A model generated the notes under the pieces. The model did no database searches. It was given only the letters and a program-made list of their open reading frames with translations, and had not been told where the DNA came from. From Hymenobacter cellulosilyticus (GTDB taxonomy: Bacteria > Bacteroidota > Bacteroidia > Cytophagales > Hymenobacteraceae), in NCBI RefSeq assembly GCF_022919215.1, contig NZ_CP095046.1, forward strand, positions 3,276,501-3,340,500: a DNA stretch of 64,000 nucleotides, read 5' to 3'. Below, piece by piece: positions 35,062 through 45,302 of this stretch. Positions within the stretch are counted from its first letter, which is position 1. Each line of letters starts with the position of its first letter. The position numbers and the translations under genes are program-made.

Positions 35062-36675
35062 TTAGTAGCCCGTGTTCTGAGTCAGGTTGGGGTTAGCCAC
35101 CAGATCCGTCGACGGAATCGGGAATACGTTCAGGTTTTCGGACACGGCCCGGCCTTCCTTCACGCCACCTTTCCAGGGCCACAAATACGAGGCCGTGGTA
35201 AACTTCTTGAAGCGGATCAGGTCGGTCCGGCGGTGGCCTTCCCAGTGCAGCTCACGGCCCCGCTCATCGAGGATGAAGTCCAGGGTCAGCTGAGCATCGG
35301 AGATGGTGCCGCCCCCGTTGGCGAAGGCCCGGCTGCGGAGTGCATTAATGTAGGTCAGAGCCTGTGCGCGGCTGCCGCCCGTACCGCCACGCAGCACGGC
35401 TTCGGCGTACATCAGGTACGCGTCGGCCAGGCGGAACATGGGGAAGTCGGTGTCGGGGAATACCAGGTTTTTGCCCACGGTACCATCCGACTTAACGTTC
35501 TTGAATTTCACTACGCCCAGACCATCCTTGAACTCGGTCAGGTTGTTGATGTCCAGGTTCTGGCCCTTGGTGAAGAACCGGCCCCGGCGGTCAGCCGCGG
35601 TGTCGGGAAACAGGTTGAACAGCGCGCGCGTGGTACGCGTGCCACCCCAGCCCCCATCGACGCCGAATGCGGCGGCCGGCATGTCGCCACCCACGCTGGC
35701 GTGGATGATGAAGGTGGTACCACCGTAGCCTTTGGTGAAGTCACCATCGAAAGCTACCGGGAAGATCATCTCCGGCGAGGTGTTGTTGTCGGCCAGGAAG
35801 TTGCGGCCGTAAGCCGACGACTTCGCCGTAGCAGCGGTCTGCAGAGTGTAGCCGGCGCCAATAACCTTGCTGGCGTACGTAACCGCGTCGGTGTTGCGGG
35901 CAGTGCCCGTGTACACTTCGGCGTTCAGATACAGCTTGGCCAGCAGCATCCAGGCAGCCGCCTTGTCCACGCGGGCATACTCGTTCTGCCGGGCGTCTAC
36001 CAGTTCCGTCTCAATGGCCTTCAGCTCCGACTCTATGTAGTTGAAGAGTTCAGCACGGGAAATCTGGCGGGGCGTGAAGTTGCCGATCTGGTCGTTCTCG
36101 TCAGCAAATGGGGGCTTGCCGAACAGGTCCAGGGCGTGGTAGTAGCTCAGGGCCCGCAGGAAGCGAGCCTCGGCACGGTAGTTCTTGATGCTGGCCAGAT
36201 TAGCACCCGTGATATTGCGGCTGCTGAGCTTGTCATCCTTGGTTTCGCGGATGTACTCGTTGCAGGCAGTTATCTGATAGAAGATGCGGTTGTACATCGA
36301 CCGGATGAACGGGTTGTTAGCCGTCCAGTTCATCAGGTGGTAGTCCTGCAGGCCATCGTCGCCCCAGGCAATTACGGCCTCGTCGGTGGGCAGCTCCTGA
36401 ATCGACCAGTACTGGCGGATATAGTTGGAGAAGCCTTCATCTACGCCCGAAAGGTCAGGCTTGCCCGAAGGACCGGTCTGCCCGCTCAGCGCCAGGCCCG
36501 CGTAGAGCTTGGCCAGGATGGGCTTGTAGTTGGCCGGATCAGAATATACTACGTCGGAGGTAACTTCATTAAACGGGTCGCGGTCGAGGTCTCCTACGCA
36601 GGAAGTCGTCGCAGCGCCGAGTAGAGAGCTGGCAACCGCTAGGGTCGCAAAGCGTCTTACAAACGTCTTTTTCAT
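35062..36675 (-). CDS. RagB/SusD nutrient-binding outer-membrane lipoprotein
   Basis: A 537-residue protein with a lipoprotein signal (LLGAATTSC at residues 18-26) and typical SusD features: VGDLDRDPFNEVTSD at the start, an all-helical TPR scaffold (YRAEARFLRALSYYHALDLFGKPP is the family hallmark), and the C-terminal ILDERGRELHWEGHRRTDLIRF segment. It forms the lid of the SusC transporter and binds glycan. It lies 22 bp after susC and 76 bp before susE. Confidence 0.93.
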   Translation of the reverse strand: MKKTFVRRFATLAVASSLLGAATTSCVGDLDRDPFNEVTSDVVYSDPANYKPILAKLYAGLALSGQTGPSGKPDLSGVDEGFSNYIRQYWSIQELPTDEAVIAWGDDGLQDYHLMNWTANNPFIRSMYNRIFYQITACNEYIRETKDDKLSSRNITGANLASIKNYRAEARFLRALSYYHALDLFGKPPFADENDQIGNFTPRQISRAELFNYIESELKAIETELVDARQNEYARVDKAAAWMLLAKLYLNAEVYTGTARNTDAVTYASKVIGAGYTLQTAATAKSSAYGRNFLADNNTSPEMIFPVAFDGDFTKGYGGTTFIIHASVGGDMPAAAFGVDGGWGGTRTTRALFNLFPDTAADRRGRFFTKGQNLDINNLTEFKDGLGVVKFKNVKSDGTVGKNLVFPDTDFPMFRLADAYLMYAEAVLRGGTGGSRAQALTYINALRSRAFANGGGTISDAQLTLDFILDERGRELHWEGHRRTDLIRFKKFTTASYLWPWKGGVKEGRAVSENLNVFPIPSTDLVANPNLTQNTGY

Positions 36676-36698
36676 TTTTTGCAGTACGTACGTACGAT

Positions 36699-39669
36699 TT
36701 AGAAACCTAGATTGAGACCGAGCGTGAACGTGCGGGGACGGGGGTAGAAGTTGTTATCGATACCGTTCTGAATCTCCGGATCAAGACCCGAGTACTTCGT
36801 GATGGTAAAGATATTCTGTACTGCGGCCGTTACCCGGATGCTGGGCTTGCTGTCGGCGGCGCTGCGCAGGTTGTAGCCCAGCGTCACGTTGTCCATGCGC
36901 AGGAACGAAGCATTCTCGAGGTAGTAGTCGGAGAACAGCTGGTAAGTGCGGAAGTTGGAGTTGTTGAAGTCCGGCGTCAGGTTTTGCAGGAAGCCGTTGG
37001 TCGAGATGCCCGTCAGAGCAGCCTGCTGGGAGTTGATGTTGTTGTACACGTAGTTGCCCAGGTTGGCACGCAGCGTGAAGGCCAGGTCGAATTGCTTGTA
37101 GGTAGCGTTGGAGCCGAAGCCCAGCGTTACTTTCGGGGCGGGCGACTTGTAGCGGTACCGGTCGTCGATGGTGCTTTTGCCGTCGCCGTTCAGGTCCGCG
37201 TACAAGCCTTCGATTGGCCGGCCGTTGGCGTCATACACCTGCTTCTGCACGTAGAACGAGTTGGCCTGGTAGCCTACCGAGTTCACCTGGATGTTGTTGC
37301 CAACACCCCCGCCGATGCCACCCACGGCGTAGCCCTGGAAGGTGGGCAGGGTCTTGCCCAGATCCGTGATTTTGTTCTCGTTGTAGGTAGCGTTGAAGTT
37401 CAGGTTCAGGTTCAGGTCGTTGGTCCGAACCGGGTTGGTGTTCAGCGCGAATTCAATACCCTTGTTTTCGAGGCTGCCGATGTTGTAGGCAAACTCGTTG
37501 GTCAGGTTGGTCAGGGCAGCGGGAGCAATCCGGGCCAGCAGGTCGTCCGAGCGACGCAGGTACACGTCGATGGTACCACTGATGCGGTTGTCGAGGAAGC
37601 CGTAATCGATACCAGCGTTGTAGGTCGTGGTTTCTTCCCACTTCAGAGCCGTGTTGTAGCCCTCAGCCCGCAGCGTGTTCTGGAACGTGTTGCCGAACTG
37701 GTAGGAAGCCGAGTTTTCGCCGTAGGTGTAGCGGCCCAGGTAAGGGTAGTTACCTACGATGCCCTCAATGTCCTGCTGACCCGTGATGCCGTAGCCCACG
37801 CGCAGTTTCAGGTCGGAGAACAGGCTGGACGATTTCAGGAAGTCCTCTTCCTTGATACGCCAAGCTAAACCGATTGCGGGGAAGGTACCAAACTGCTGGC
37901 CGTCCATGAAGCGCGACGAGCCGTCGCGGCGAACCGTGGCCGTCAGCGAGTAGCGGTCCTTGAAGTTGTAGTTCAAGCGGCCGAAGAACGACACGAGCGT
38001 GTACTGAGTTTTGAAGGGGAAAGCCGGCCGGATAACGGTGCCATCGGCCGAAGCCTGGTACGAATCCAGGGGCTGGTCGCGGATAAAGTCCTGGTAGGAA
38101 TAGCCACCCAGTACGGTTACGCGGCTCTCACCAAACTGCTTGGCGTATTCCAGATAGAAGTCCAGCAGCTTGTTGTCCTTCTTCTGCGAGTAAATGTTGT
38201 TGGCGCCTTTGTTGGCGAATTCGATGGCGGCGAAGGCCGGTACGTTGGTCGAACCGTTGCTGCGCAGCATGTCGTAGCCCAGGTTCAGGTTGGCGCGCAG
38301 CTCGGGCAGGAAGTGGAATTTGTAGTCGAACTGGATGTTACCGATAGCCCGCTTGGCGGTGCTGCGGTCACGCTTCTGGTTCAGCTGAGCAATCGGGTTT
38401 TTGGTGCCGTTCGGGTTCAGGGTCTTGTCGCCGTTGAGCCACTCAAAGTAGCCACCGAAGCGGCTGTCGTCGCCGCTCGTAATCGATTGCGTAGGATCAA
38501 AACGAGCCGCGTTGCCGATGGCAGCCGCGTCGGCGAAGGTGTTATCTACCCAGCTGCCCTTGGCGTTGATGTCGATGCGCAGGTGGTTGTCGAGCAGGGT
38601 AGGGGTGAGGCTGATCGAGCCGGTGTTACGAACCAGCTTGTTGGTCAGCAGAATGCCTTCCTGCACCGTGTTGCCCACGGAAGCGCGGATCGGCAGCTTG
38701 CCCACCGAGCCAATCAGGCTCAGGTTGTTGTCGAAAGTCTTGGCCGTCTGGAAGATTTCTTCCTGCCAGTTGGTGTTGTTGGTGCCCAGCAGCGCCTTTT
38801 GGGAAGCGGTGCCGTAGGTGTTTACCACGTTGCGGAACTCATCAGCCGAGAGAACGTCAATCGTCTTGGTTTTCTTCGAGATAGAAGCTTGCGAGTTCAG
38901 CGTCACGCGGAGCTTCTCGCCCGACAGGCCCTTCTTGGTGGTAATCAGAATAACGCCGTTGGAAGCGCGCGAGCCGTAAATGGCTGTGGCCGAAGCGTCC
39001 TTCAGAACCGTAAAGGTCTCGATGTCATTGGGGTTAACCAGCGTGAGCGGGTTCGAAACACCTTTGTTCTCCGAGTTGTCAACCGGCACGCCGTCGATTA
39101 CGATCAGCGGGTCGTTGTTGGCGTTCAGCGAAGAGCCGCCACGGATGCGGATCTGGGAAGAAGCACCGGGAGCACCGCCGCCGGAGGTGATTTGCACGCC
39201 GGCTACCTTGCCCTGAATCAGCTGCTCGGGTTGGTTACCTGACCCTGCACGAACTGCTTTTCCGAGATGGTAGCAATGGAGCCCGTTACGTCCTGCCGAC
39301 GCTGGGTACCATAACCTACTACCACGGCCTCGCTCAGCAGGGTGGTGTTTTCAGCCAGCGCGATGTCGGGCAGCGCGGTAGTCTGGCCGGCCGTTACGGT
39401 TACGGGCTGGCGCTTGGCATTGTAACCCACGAACGAGGTTACCAGCGTTTGGGGGCCAGCCGGAACGTTCTGGATCAGGTACGTACCATCGGCGTTGGTG
39501 GAGCTACCCAGCGTGGTGCCTTCAATCAGCACGGTGGCACCAGGTACACCTTGGCTCTTTTCGTCCAAGACACGGCCACTCACGGCCCGTTTTGGGCGAA
39601 TGCGCTGGTGAAACCAGCACAAACGAACAGTAGCAGAAACAGTAGTTTCGCTAGGTAAGTGTGTTTCAT
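36699..39669 (-). CDS. SusC/RagA TonB-linked outer-membrane transporter (two missing bases)
   Basis: 990 residues after repair. Signal peptide [17 protein letters not shown]; a carboxypeptidase-regulatory-like domain ([20 protein letters not shown]); TonB box region ([20 protein letters not shown]); plug with [23 protein letters not shown]; and a 22-strand barrel ending [13 protein letters not shown]. It imports oligosaccharides across the outer membrane using TonB energy. The frame is broken twice, near 39583-39588 and at 39228-39230; adding one G/C base at each gives one continuous product. The first break hides the true start at 39669. It is the first gene of the susCDE operon. Confidence 0.9.
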
Positions 39670-40297
39670 TGATAATGGGTTAGGAGAGGGAATTTTTAAA
39701 CTGGCCAGGCCAGTGGCGGGCTAAGGCTGAGCAGGAAGAATCCAGAAAGAGCCCGTGTCGGGTGAACACGATTTCGTCTAGTTTTATCCCTGCACAACAT
39801 CACCTTTCTCGTTAAGAAACTACGCAAGATAAAGTTTTGAAATCCAGAAATACAAGGTGGGGTAACAATGCCGTAAAAATAGTTTTCAGCCTATTTTCAG
39901 TGCAAAGGTTTGCGCAAGCTAAAAAAGGCCATTAAACACTACTTTGCCTGCCTGCAAAAGCGGAAATAAGCCGTATCCTTTTTGCAAGGACCTTGTCAAA
40001 ACGAAAGGCAAAGTGAGTGCGCAGTCACCAACTGACGCTTTAAGGCAATCCATAGAGAAAAGTATAACCTTGAATTTGTGCAAAATTGTAACCGGGTTTA
40101 AGCCTTCAAAATCAGGGTATCACACCTGGTAAGAACGGGCTGCTCTTAAGGATGGGGGAATACAATTCGTTCCGAGTATTTTTTGCGTAGATAAATCACC
40201 TCTCTATTTGTAAGCAGGCTAGGCTTTTAGCAGTTTTGGAAGAGATTTTGACGAGTAGGCGCAGCACTGGAAGGAGGTAAATCCAGTACTTTAGGGC
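39670..40297. other. Divergent regulatory region of susC and the esterase gene
   Basis: About 630 bp, more AT-rich than the coding regions, without a credible gene. It must contain the promoters of both divergent glycan genes. A perfect 8-bp palindrome TTGCGCAA sits at 39910-39917, next to AACCTTTG read toward susC (near-match to the -7 consensus). No regulator gene (SusR, LacI or GntR type) lies beside it. Confidence 0.5.
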
Positions 40298-41716
40298 ATG
40301 AGATATTTCTTTGCTTTCTGGGTGCTGCTGGTTGCTGGCGCCGCCCAGGCCCAGGTTACCTTTAAGCTGACCAGCGTGCCAGCCAACACCCCGGCCAATG
40401 CCACCTTATATATGGCTGGCAGCTTCAATAGCTGGAACCCGGGCAGCGCGGCTCATGCCCTAACCAAAAACGCCGACGGCAGCTACCAGATAACCCTGCC
40501 GCAAACCACGGGCACCATCGAGTATAAGTTTACCCGTGGGGCGTGGTCGTCGGTGGAAACCAACGCGACCAACGGCGCGGTGCCCAACCGTAGCTACACC
40601 TTTAGCAGCGGCCCGGCCACCTTGACGCACACTGTGCTCAATTGGGAAGACCTGGCTGGGGGCAGCAGCTGCACCTCATCGGCGCTGGCGCCCAACGTGC
40701 GGGTAATGGCCACGGCCTTCCAGATTCCGCAGCTCGGGCGCACCCGCCGCGTGTGGCTGTACCTGCCCAACGATTACGCCAGCAACCCCACCAAGCGCTA
40801 CCCCGTGCTGTATATGCACGATGGGCAGAATGTGTTCGACAACTGCACCAGCTTCTCGGGCGAGTGGGGCGTGGATGAAACCCTGAGCCAGTTGCAGCAG
40901 CAGGGCCTGGACGCCACCGGCAGCATCGTAGTGGCTGTGGACAATGACGGCGGGCAGCGGCTGAATGAGTACTCGCCCTGGAATAACCCGCAGTACGGCG
41001 GCGGACAGGGCGACCAGTACGTGGATTTCCTGGTTCAGACTCTAAAGCCCTATATCGATTCCAACTACCGCACCCTCACGGGCCGGGAGTACACCAGCAT
41101 TGCCGGCTCCAGCATGGGCGGCCTGATTTCGGTGTACGCGGCCCTGAAGTACCCGGCGGTATACAGCAAGGTGGGCGTGTTCTCGCCGGCTTTCTGGTTT
41201 GCCGAGCAGCCCTTGTTTCAATACGTACAGCAGCACCCGGCCAACCCCGATACCCGCTTTTACTTTGTGAGCGGAACCCAGGAAAGCCAGACCATGGTGC
41301 CCCTGATGCAGCAGATGCGCGACGCCCTGCAGAGTGGAGGAGTACCGGCCGCTAACCTGAGCTACAACACCCGCGCCGATGGGCAACACGCCGAGTGGTT
41401 CTGGAAGCGCGAGTTTTCGGCCGCCTACCAGTGGCTAATGGTTCCGGCTACGGTTACTGCCGGTGGCCGTCAGCACCCGAAGATTTTGCTAGGAGCTTAT
41501 CCGAATCCGGTGAAGGACTGGCTACGCCTGAGCATATTGCCCGGTGTTGAATTGGTAGGAGTGGAAATGCGCGACCTAAATGGCCGGCTTGTTTTGCGCC
41601 AAAAGCTACGGCCTGTTGATTCACTGAACCTCGGTCGGCTTGCCAAAGGTGTATACACCTTGCGGGTGAAGGCCGGTCGGCACAATCTGGAGGAAATGAA
41701 AATCATCAAGGAGTAA
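40298..41716 (+). CDS. Secreted esterase with starch-binding domain and T9SS tail
   Basis: A 472-residue exported protein. Signal peptide MRYFFAFWVLLVAGAAQAQ; residues about 20-115 form a CBM20/CBM48-type starch-binding domain (YMAGSFNSWNPGSAAHALTK); residues about 130-390 are an esterase-D type alpha/beta hydrolase (RYPVLYMHDGQNVFD, nucleophile in SIAGSSMGGLISVYAALKYP, His in ADGQHAEWFW); the end is a T9SS sorting tail (LLGAYPNPVKDWLRLS). It likely removes ester groups from, or acts near, starch-like glycans. Its position facing susC supports a role in the same glycan system. Confidence 0.88.
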   Translation: MRYFFAFWVLLVAGAAQAQVTFKLTSVPANTPANATLYMAGSFNSWNPGSAAHALTKNADGSYQITLPQTTGTIEYKFTRGAWSSVETNATNGAVPNRSYTFSSGPATLTHTVLNWEDLAGGSSCTSSALAPNVRVMATAFQIPQLGRTRRVWLYLPNDYASNPTKRYPVLYMHDGQNVFDNCTSFSGEWGVDETLSQLQQQGLDATGSIVVAVDNDGGQRLNEYSPWNNPQYGGGQGDQYVDFLVQTLKPYIDSNYRTLTGREYTSIAGSSMGGLISVYAALKYPAVYSKVGVFSPAFWFAEQPLFQYVQQHPANPDTRFYFVSGTQESQTMVPLMQQMRDALQSGGVPAANLSYNTRADGQHAEWFWKREFSAAYQWLMVPATVTAGGRQHPKILLGAYPNPVKDWLRLSILPGVELVGVEMRDLNGRLVLRQKLRPVDSLNLGRLAKGVYTLRVKAGRHNLEEMKIIKE

Positions 41717-41794
41717 GGCCGCAGAGGGCTGCGAAGTTGGGAGGGAAATGGCCGGTGAGTTGCGAGTTTGGCAACGGGAAAACCAAAGTTTTGC

Positions 41795-41824
41795 TTGCGT
41801 AGCTAAAAACAGCCTCTATCTTTG
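41795..41824 (+). promoter_or_regulatory. trp operon promoter
   Basis: A -33 TTG at 41795-41797 and a -7 TATCTTTG at 41817-41824, separated by 19 bp: the full Bacteroidota consensus TTG-N19-TAnnTTTG. Confidence 0.8.
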
Positions 41825-41867
41825 CAGCATCAAAGTCGCTTTAACCGGCCTGACAACAGATTCACTA

Positions 41868-41945
41868 ATGACCTTTCACGTAACCCAGCAAGCATGGTGG
41901 TGGCCTCTCCGAAACTCCGGACGGGAAAACCTGTGCGTGCGGTAA
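41868..41945 (+). CDS. trpL: trp leader peptide
   Basis: A 25-residue reading frame, MTFHVTQQA then three consecutive Trp codons (41895-41903), then PLRNSGRENLCVR and stop. It starts about 38 bp after the predicted transcription start and precedes an intrinsic terminator and trpE. Three Trp codons in a row in a short leader upstream of trpE is the classic sensor for ribosome-mediated attenuation. Confidence 0.9.
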   Translation: MTFHVTQQAWWWPLRNSGRENLCVR

Positions 41946-42014
41946 GGTCGTAGTCAACTCAACCTCGCATCAAGCATATCAAAGGAAAGCCCGGCCACCC
42001 GCCGGGCTTTTTTT
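41917..42014 (+). promoter_or_regulatory. trp attenuator (antiterminator and terminator)
   Basis: Terminator: AAAGCCCGGC (41986-41995) with GCCGGGCTTT (42001-42010) and a T7 run to 42014. Antiterminator candidate: CCGG-A-CGGG (41917-41925) pairs over 8 bp, with one bulged A, with CCCGCCGG (41998-42005), which would break the terminator. A ribosome stalled on the Trp codons leaves 41917 free; one that reaches the stop at 41943 covers it. Confidence 0.8.
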
Positions 42015-42081
42015 ATTTCCGCCCGCGTCAGCCGCTTCTGTTTTACTTCTCAAACCCAGCCCGCCCGAGCGGGAACCGCTG

Positions 42082-43520
42082 ATGAACCCAGTACACCTCA
42101 AAACCCGCCACGTCCGCCTGCTCGCCGATACCGTGACGCCTGTGGGCCTGTATCTGCGCCTGCGCGACCAGTACACCAACTGCCTGCTGCTGGAAAGCTC
42201 CGACTACCACGGCCAGCAGAACGCCTTCAGCTACCTGGCCTTCGAGCCCTTGGCCCGCTTCGAGGTAAGCCGCGGCGAGCTGCGCCAGACCTTGGTCGAC
42301 GGCTCCGTAACAACCGAAACCCTGGCCCAGCCCCGCCTGGCGCTAACCCGCCTGCAGGAGTTTGCCGACTCGTTTCAGGCCGAGAAGTCGGAGTTCGACT
42401 TTATCACCGGCGGCCTGTTTGGCTATATCGGCTACGAGGGCGTGCAGTACTTCGAGGACCTGACGCTGAATGAGGAGAAAGTAGCGGCCGGCCAGATTCC
42501 GGATATCATCTACGGCACCTACCGCTACGTCATTGCCATCAACCACTTCCGCAACGAACTGTTCGTCTTCGAGCACACGCCTTCGGACGAGCCCACCGAC
42601 CACGACGGCCTGACGAAACTGGTCAACCTGATTCGCAACCCGAGCTTGCCGGAGTTTGGCTTCGGGCTGGTGGGCGAGGAGCAAACCAACCAGACCGACG
42701 AGGAATTCCTGACCCGCCTGGCGGCCGGGCAGCAGCACTGCCGCCGAGGCGACGTATTCCAAATTGTACTGTCGCGCCGCTTCCAGCAGGGTTTTGTGGG
42801 CGACGAGTTCAACGTGTACCGGGCCCTGCGCTCGGTGAATCCTTCGCCCTACCTGTTCTACTTCGACTACGGCAACTTCAAGATTTTTGGCTCCTCACCC
42901 GAAACCCAGTTGCTGATTAAAGGGCGGCAGGCCAGCCTGTTTCCTATTGCCGGTACCTTCCGCCGCACCGGCCACGATGCCCAGGACGCCGAGCTGGCCC
43001 AGCAGCTGGCCGCCGACCCCAAGGAAAACGCTGAGCACGTGATGCTGGTAGACCTGGCCCGCAACGACCTGGCCCGCCACGGCGACGAGGTGAAAGTCAA
43101 GGTGTTCCGCGAAATCCAGTTCTACTCCCACGTTATTCACCTCGTAAGTGAGGTCAACGCCACGCTGGCGCCCAACGCGGCTTCCCTGCAAGTCGTGGCC
43201 GATACCTTCCCGGCCGGTACGCTCTCCGGTGCCCCAAGCACCGGGCCATGCAGCTCATCGACCAGCTCGAACCCACCGGCCGCGGCTACTACGGCGGCTG
43301 CCTGGGCCACCTGGGCTTCAACGGCGACTTCAACCACGCCATCATGATTCGCTCTTTCCTGAGCACCGGCAACCAGCTTTACTACCAAGCCGGCGCCGGC
43401 GTAGTGGCTGCTTCCGACATCAACTCCGAGCTTAACGAAGTGCACCACAAGCTGGCTGCTTTGCGCAAAGCCCTGGAAGCCGCCGAAGCAGTAGGAGAGA
43501 AGCTCACGGCCACGGTTTAA
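42082..43520 (+). CDS. trpE: Anthranilate synthase component I (frame broken by one missing base)
   Basis: 479 residues after repair. Converts chorismate and ammonia to anthranilate with TrpG. Visible signature parts: FGLFGYIGYEGVQY-like GGLFGYIGYEG, QIVLSRRFQQGF, PSPYLFYFDYGNFKIFGSSPE, PIAGTFRRTGHDAQDAE and VDLARNDLARHGDEVKV, then GTLSGAPKHRAMQLIDQLEP. The frame is lost at the C run 43232-43235; adding one C restores GAPKHRAM and the C-terminal 90 residues. The second gene of the trp transcript after trpL; a 92-bp palindrome follows before trpG. Confidence 0.92.
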
Positions 43521-43537
43521 CTGAAAGATAAAAGAAC

Positions 43538-43629
43538 GTCATGTCGAACACAGTGAGATATCTCGCTCGCTTCGTTGAGTTAGTAATCAAACGTCAGCAC
43601 GCGAGATGTCTCACTGCGTTCGACATGAC
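43538..43629. repeat. Palindrome between trpE and trpG
   Basis: Outer arms GTCATGTCGAAC / GTTCGACATGAC and inner arms CAGTGAGATATCTCGC / GCGAGATGTCTCACTG form a long imperfect hairpin of about 92 nt in the transcript. It is a different family from the tgtcatcctgagc elements. Confidence 0.8.
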
Positions 43630-43647
43630 CCAAGAAAAACAATTGCC

Positions 43648-44223
43648 ATGAAAATCCTGGTCCTCGATAATTACGACTCCTTTACCTACAACCTCGTGCA
43701 GCTCTTGCGCGAGCTGGGCTACGGCGACAGCACCGACGTGGTGCGCAACGACAAAATCAATCTCGACGACATCGAGCAGTACGACGCCATCATGTTGTCG
43801 CCGGGGCCGGGCGTGCCATCAGAAGCCGGGCTGATGCCGGAGGTGATTCGGCGCTACGCGCCCACCAAGCGGATGCTGGGCGTGTGCCTGGGGCACCAGG
43901 GCATTGCCGAGTCGTTTGGCGGGGAGCTGTATAACCTGCCGGCCGTGCTCCATGGCATTGCCACCGACGCCGACATCGTGGCCGGCGAAGACCGGCTCTT
44001 CAACGGCCTGCCCGAGCGGTTCAAGGTGGGCCGCTACCACTCCTGGGTGGTGACGCCGGAAAACTTCCCCGCGGAGCTGGAAATTACCGCCCGCGACACC
44101 AGCGGGCAGATTCTGGCCTTCCGCCACCGGCAGTATGATGTGCGCGGGGTGCAGTTTCACCCCGAGTCCATCCTGACCGAGCACGGCCACCAGATGCTTA
44201 AAAATTGGCTCGAAGGCGAGTAG
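43648..44223 (+). CDS. trpG: Anthranilate synthase component II (glutamine amidotransferase)
   Basis: A 191-residue class I amidotransferase that supplies ammonia to TrpE. Catalytic Cys in MLGVCLGHQGIAESFGG, with His and Glu in VRGVQFHPESILTEHG; the start MKILVLDNYDSFTYNLVQLL is the family N-terminus, so 43648 is chosen over an upstream ATG inside the palindrome. Length is normal and the frame is intact. Confidence 0.95.
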   Translation: MKILVLDNYDSFTYNLVQLLRELGYGDSTDVVRNDKINLDDIEQYDAIMLSPGPGVPSEAGLMPEVIRRYAPTKRMLGVCLGHQGIAESFGGELYNLPAVLHGIATDADIVAGEDRLFNGLPERFKVGRYHSWVVTPENFPAELEITARDTSGQILAFRHRQYDVRGVQFHPESILTEHGHQMLKNWLEGE

Positions 44224-44279
44224 CCGAACAATAATTCCCTTCTTACAGGAAGGGAGGTTATCATCTCAAAACTTCTCCC

Positions 44280-45265
44280 TTGAAAAAGTTTCTTACCACC
44301 CTGTTTGAGCAGCAAACTCTGAGCCACGCCGAAGCCCACGAGGCGTTGTCGCAGCTGGGGCAGGGGGCGGCTAACCCGGCCGAAACCGCCGCCTTCATGA
44401 CCGTGTACCGCATGCGGCCCATTACGGTGCCCGAGCTGGCCGGCTTCCGCGACGCCCTGCTCGACCTCTGCCGCGACCCCCAGCTGGGCACCCGCGAGGT
44501 GCTCGACATTGTGGGCACCGGCGGCGACGGCAAAGACACGTTCAACATCTCCACCCTGGCCTGCTTTGTAGTGGCCGGGGCGGGCTACAAGGTGGCCAAG
44601 CACGGCAACATCGGCGTATCGAGCATCTGCGGCTCGTCCAACATCCTGGCCCACTTCGGCTACGACTTCGAGGCGACGTCCGACACGTTGCGGCGGCAGC
44701 TTGACGAGGCCAACATCTGCTTTCTGCACGCCCCGGCCTTTCACCCGGCCATGCGCCACGCCGGACCGGTGCGCCGGGAGCTGGGCGTACGCACCTTCTT
44801 CAACATCCTGGGCCCCTGGTAAATCCGGCCCGGCCCACGGCCCAGCTGGCGGGCGTTTTCAGCCTGGAGCTGCTGCGCCTCTACAACTACCTTTTTCAGC
44901 AATCCGGCACGAGCTACGCCGTGGTGCACGCTCTGGACGGCTACGACGAGCTGAGTTTGACCGGCTCGGCCAAGCTGAGCTCGGTGCGCGGGGAGCAGTT
45001 CGTCACGGCCGAAGACCTGGGCCTAACCACCTACGACCCGCGGGATTTGGCCGGCGGCAGCACGGTGGCCGAATCGGCGGCGCTGTTCCGCGGCATCCTC
45101 GACGGCCAGGCCACCGCCGCCCAGCGCGACGTAGTGACGGCCAACGCGGCCCTAGGCATCCAGTGCCTGCGCCCCGCGCTGAGCTTCGCCGAGGCCCTGG
45201 CCGAGGCCCGCGAGTCCCTGGACTCGGGCCGGGCCCGGCAGGCGTTTGCCAAGCTGCTGGGCTAA
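44280..45265 (+). CDS. trpD: Anthranilate phosphoribosyltransferase (frame broken by one missing base)
   Basis: 328 residues after repair; starts at TTG (MKKFLTTLFEQQTLSHAEAHEAL), as no ATG or GTG fits. It joins anthranilate to phosphoribosyl pyrophosphate. Signatures: VLDIVGTGGDGKDTFNISTLA (the GTGGD PRPP loop), KVAKHGNIGVSSICGSSNIL, and HPAMRHAGPVRRELGVRTFFNILGP. The frame is lost at the C run 44813-44816; one more C restores ILGPLVNPARPTAQLAGVFS and the remaining 150 residues. Fourth gene of the trp transcript. Confidence 0.92.
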
Positions 45266-45302
45266 GGCAGCTTGGCACACTTCTACTTTCGCAAGCAAAG
45301 AA

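Noticed and set aside
35005..36624. 539-codon frame antisense to susD, and similar ones opposite ald and the LtaS-like gene
   Set aside because: Same cause; the sense genes are clear family members and the antisense products look like random Val/Gly/His-rich sequence.
39944..40132. 62-codon frame in the susC upstream region
   Set aside because: Low complexity and isolated in a regulatory region; no supporting signal.
41899..41999. Pairing of GGTGGCC (overlapping the Trp codons) with GGCCACC in the terminator loop as the antiterminator
   Set aside because: A ribosome stalled at the Trp codons would cover this arm, so it would block rather than allow antitermination; the 41917-41925 pairing fits the mechanism better.
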